Assembly (NCBI GenBank): GCA_041390685.1
Contig: JAWKPL010000001.1
Span: 1-64,000, forward strand
Reading direction: 5' to 3'
Length of the DNA: 64,000 nucleotides
Source of the DNA: JAIBBD01 sp041390685
Lineage (GTDB): Bacteria; Chloroflexota; Dehalococcoidia; UBA2979
The notes beneath the pieces are model-generated. The model was not told where the DNA came from and ran no database searches. It worked only from the letters and a program-made list of their open reading frames with translations. How positions within the stretch are numbered: position 1 is the first letter of the stretch; each line of letters begins with the position of its first letter. Of the stretch, positions 62,898-64,000 are shown one piece after another. The position numbers were made by a program, and so were the translations under genes.

Positions 62898-64000
62898 TTA
62901 TCCGTCCAGCGTGTGCGCCAGCACGCGCCGCGTCTCCGGCGCGATGTACCCGTCGCTGGCATCGAGGCGCGCCGCCAGGCGCATCAGCGACCCGAGGTCG
63001 TCGATGTCCTCCCATTCGGGGAGCCCCGCCACGCGCCACCCCAGCCGCTCGAGGTTCGCCAGCGTCCGCGCGAACACCCGCGGCGTGCTCCACTCGACGC
63101 CGTCGAACATCCCTGCGGCCGTCGCCCGCACCCCGATCAGGTAGAACCCCCCGTCCACCGACGGCCCGAGGACGGCGTCCGCCTCGTCCAGCTCGGCGAA
63201 CGCCCGCTCGAGATACGCGCGAGGCAGGTCCGGCGTGTCCGTGCCGATCAACACCGCCCGCTCCCCGCGCTCGAGCGCGCACTCCAGCCCGTGCACGATT
63301 CGCTCGCCGAGTGCGCCCCCAGCTTGCGCCACCGCATCGAGGCCGCTCACGGCCGGCCGTGCGCCATCGTAGGCCAGCAGGCCTGCCCACTCCTCCGACC
63401 GCCCGAGCGCGCACGAGTCGTCGAAGAACGCCTGCGCCAGCTCGTGCGTCCGCTCCTCCCCTAGTGACGCCGCCAGCCGTGTCTTGCCCCGCCCGCGCTC
63501 CGGCGTACGTCCCAGCACGACCACGCACCGCCCGGCGTTCCCTCCGAGGTCCGCGAGCGCGTCGCGCAGTCGCTCCTCGGGCGTGAGTAGCCCCACCCGG
63601 AAGCACCCGGCCCGCCCGAACGAGTCGGCCGGCAGCAGGAACGATCCGTGCGCTCGCAGCCGCTGGAGCGCCGTGTCGTCGACCGGCTCCGAAGGGGACG
63701 CGCACACCGTCAGCCCCAGCTCCGCCGGCTCGAACGTCCACCCGGCTTCGCGCAGCGCCCGGTACACCCGAGGCGCGTTCGTGCGCGCGCGCTGCATGTG
63801 CCGCGCGACCTGCGCGTCGAACGTCTCGAACGCCTCGCACGCCGCAGCCTCGGAGAGCACCGACGGCCCGCCCGTCAACAGCCGCAGCCACCGCACCGCC
63901 GCCGCCCGGACCTCCGCGTTTCGAGTCGCAATCCAGCCTATGCGCAGCCCGCCCAGACCCATCGTCTTGGAGACGTCGCCGACGCTCACGGCCGCCTCAT
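62898..64000 (-). CDS. Aminotransferase class I/II fused to DUF2064 glycosyltransferase (partial)
   Basis: The 5' end lies beyond the window. The visible N-terminal part is the second half of a PLP aminotransferase: DVSKTMGLGGLRIGWIA with the PLP Lys, FRVGLLTPEERLRDAL. From about residue 150 of the visible part a DUF2064 (TIGR04282-type GT-A) domain begins: CVVVLGRTPERGRGKTRLAA, VLIGTDTPDLP, AVLGPSVDGGFYLIGV, WEDIDDLGSLMRL. A fusion of these two is unusual. It heads the operon of the molybdoprotein, DUF2079 and GT2 genes. Confidence 0.8.
   Translation of the reverse strand, partial: EAAVSVGDVSKTMGLGGLRIGWIATRNAEVRAAAVRWLRLLTGGPSVLSEAAACEAFETFDAQVARHMQRARTNAPRVYRALREAGWTFEPAELGLTVCASPSEPVDDTALQRLRAHGSFLLPADSFGRAGCFRVGLLTPEERLRDALADLGGNAGRCVVVLGRTPERGRGKTRLAASLGEERTHELAQAFFDDSCALGRSEEWAGLLAYDGARPAVSGLDAVAQAGGALGERIVHGLECALERGERAVLIGTDTPDLPRAYLERAFAELDEADAVLGPSVDGGFYLIGVRATAAGMFDGVEWSTPRVFARTLANLERLGWRVAGLPEWEDIDDLGSLMRLAARLDASDGYIAPETRRVLAHTLDG

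Overview
The window is one 64 kb stretch of a high-GC bacterial chromosome. The gene content points to Chloroflexota or a neighbouring phylum: a B12-dependent ribonucleotide reductase, an RsbT/RsbX-type switch, large Ser/Thr-kinase/AAA/TPR regulators, leaderless-type promoters and many GTG/TTG starts. This placement is inference; there is no rRNA, tRNA or other phylogenetic marker in the window.

Region 1 (26-9349, all minus strand) is one tight operon for a Nitrospira/anammox-type nitrite oxidoreductase (NXR) or a very close type II DMSO-reductase relative. In transcription order it encodes a polytopic membrane protein, the Tat-exported molybdopterin subunit NxrA, a 106-residue protein of unknown function, the four-cluster Fe-S subunit NxrB, a TorD/NarJ-like chaperone, the heme-b gamma subunit NxrC, a MobB-FmdE fusion for cofactor supply, and an Rrf2 regulator with three cysteines. 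Together these make, mature, export and regulate one periplasmic molybdoenzyme.

Region 2 (about 9.35-16.9 kb) is accessory DNA. It holds two near-identical copies of a DUF1778/GNAT toxin-antitoxin module with the same operator, a peroxiredoxin gene with a stop codon at its active site, a KefB-type antiporter, a CHRD/SOD-like lipoprotein and a ferredoxin:thioredoxin reductase catalytic chain.

Region 3 (16.9-39.7 kb) is dominated by four paralogous giant genes, each encoding a Ser/Thr protein kinase, an AAA ATPase and a TPR-like C-terminus. Each has a TATCAT/TAGAAT -10 box 7-9 nt before its ATG, so the mRNAs are probably leaderless. Between them lie small enzyme genes (NTF2-like, ABM monooxygenase, hotdog, DUF3303, hydrolase-LuxR, GNAT), several broken by a single lesion, and a few tiny coupled ORFs. 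The region is bracketed by 28-bp imperfect repeats that look like the 3' end of a tmRNA gene; the right copy is followed by a strong terminator hairpin.

Region 4 (40-64 kb) differs in base composition, with C in clear excess over G on the plus strand whatever the gene orientation. It reads as ordinary backbone: esterase, ICMT-like methyltransferase, universal stress protein, NarL-type regulator, an unrecognised 504-residue protein, a TetR/SRPBCC/SDR locus with a perfect palindrome, membrane proteins, a DUF4041/T5orf172 protein, nrdJ, an enoyl-CoA hydratase homologue, an RsbT/RsbW/RsbX module with a truncated rsbS, and an operon of a glycosyltransferase, a DUF2079 protein, a membrane-anchored sulfite-oxidase-fold protein and an aminotransferase-DUF2064 fusion that runs off the right edge.

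No CRISPR array, rRNA, tRNA, transposase or recombinase gene was recognised.
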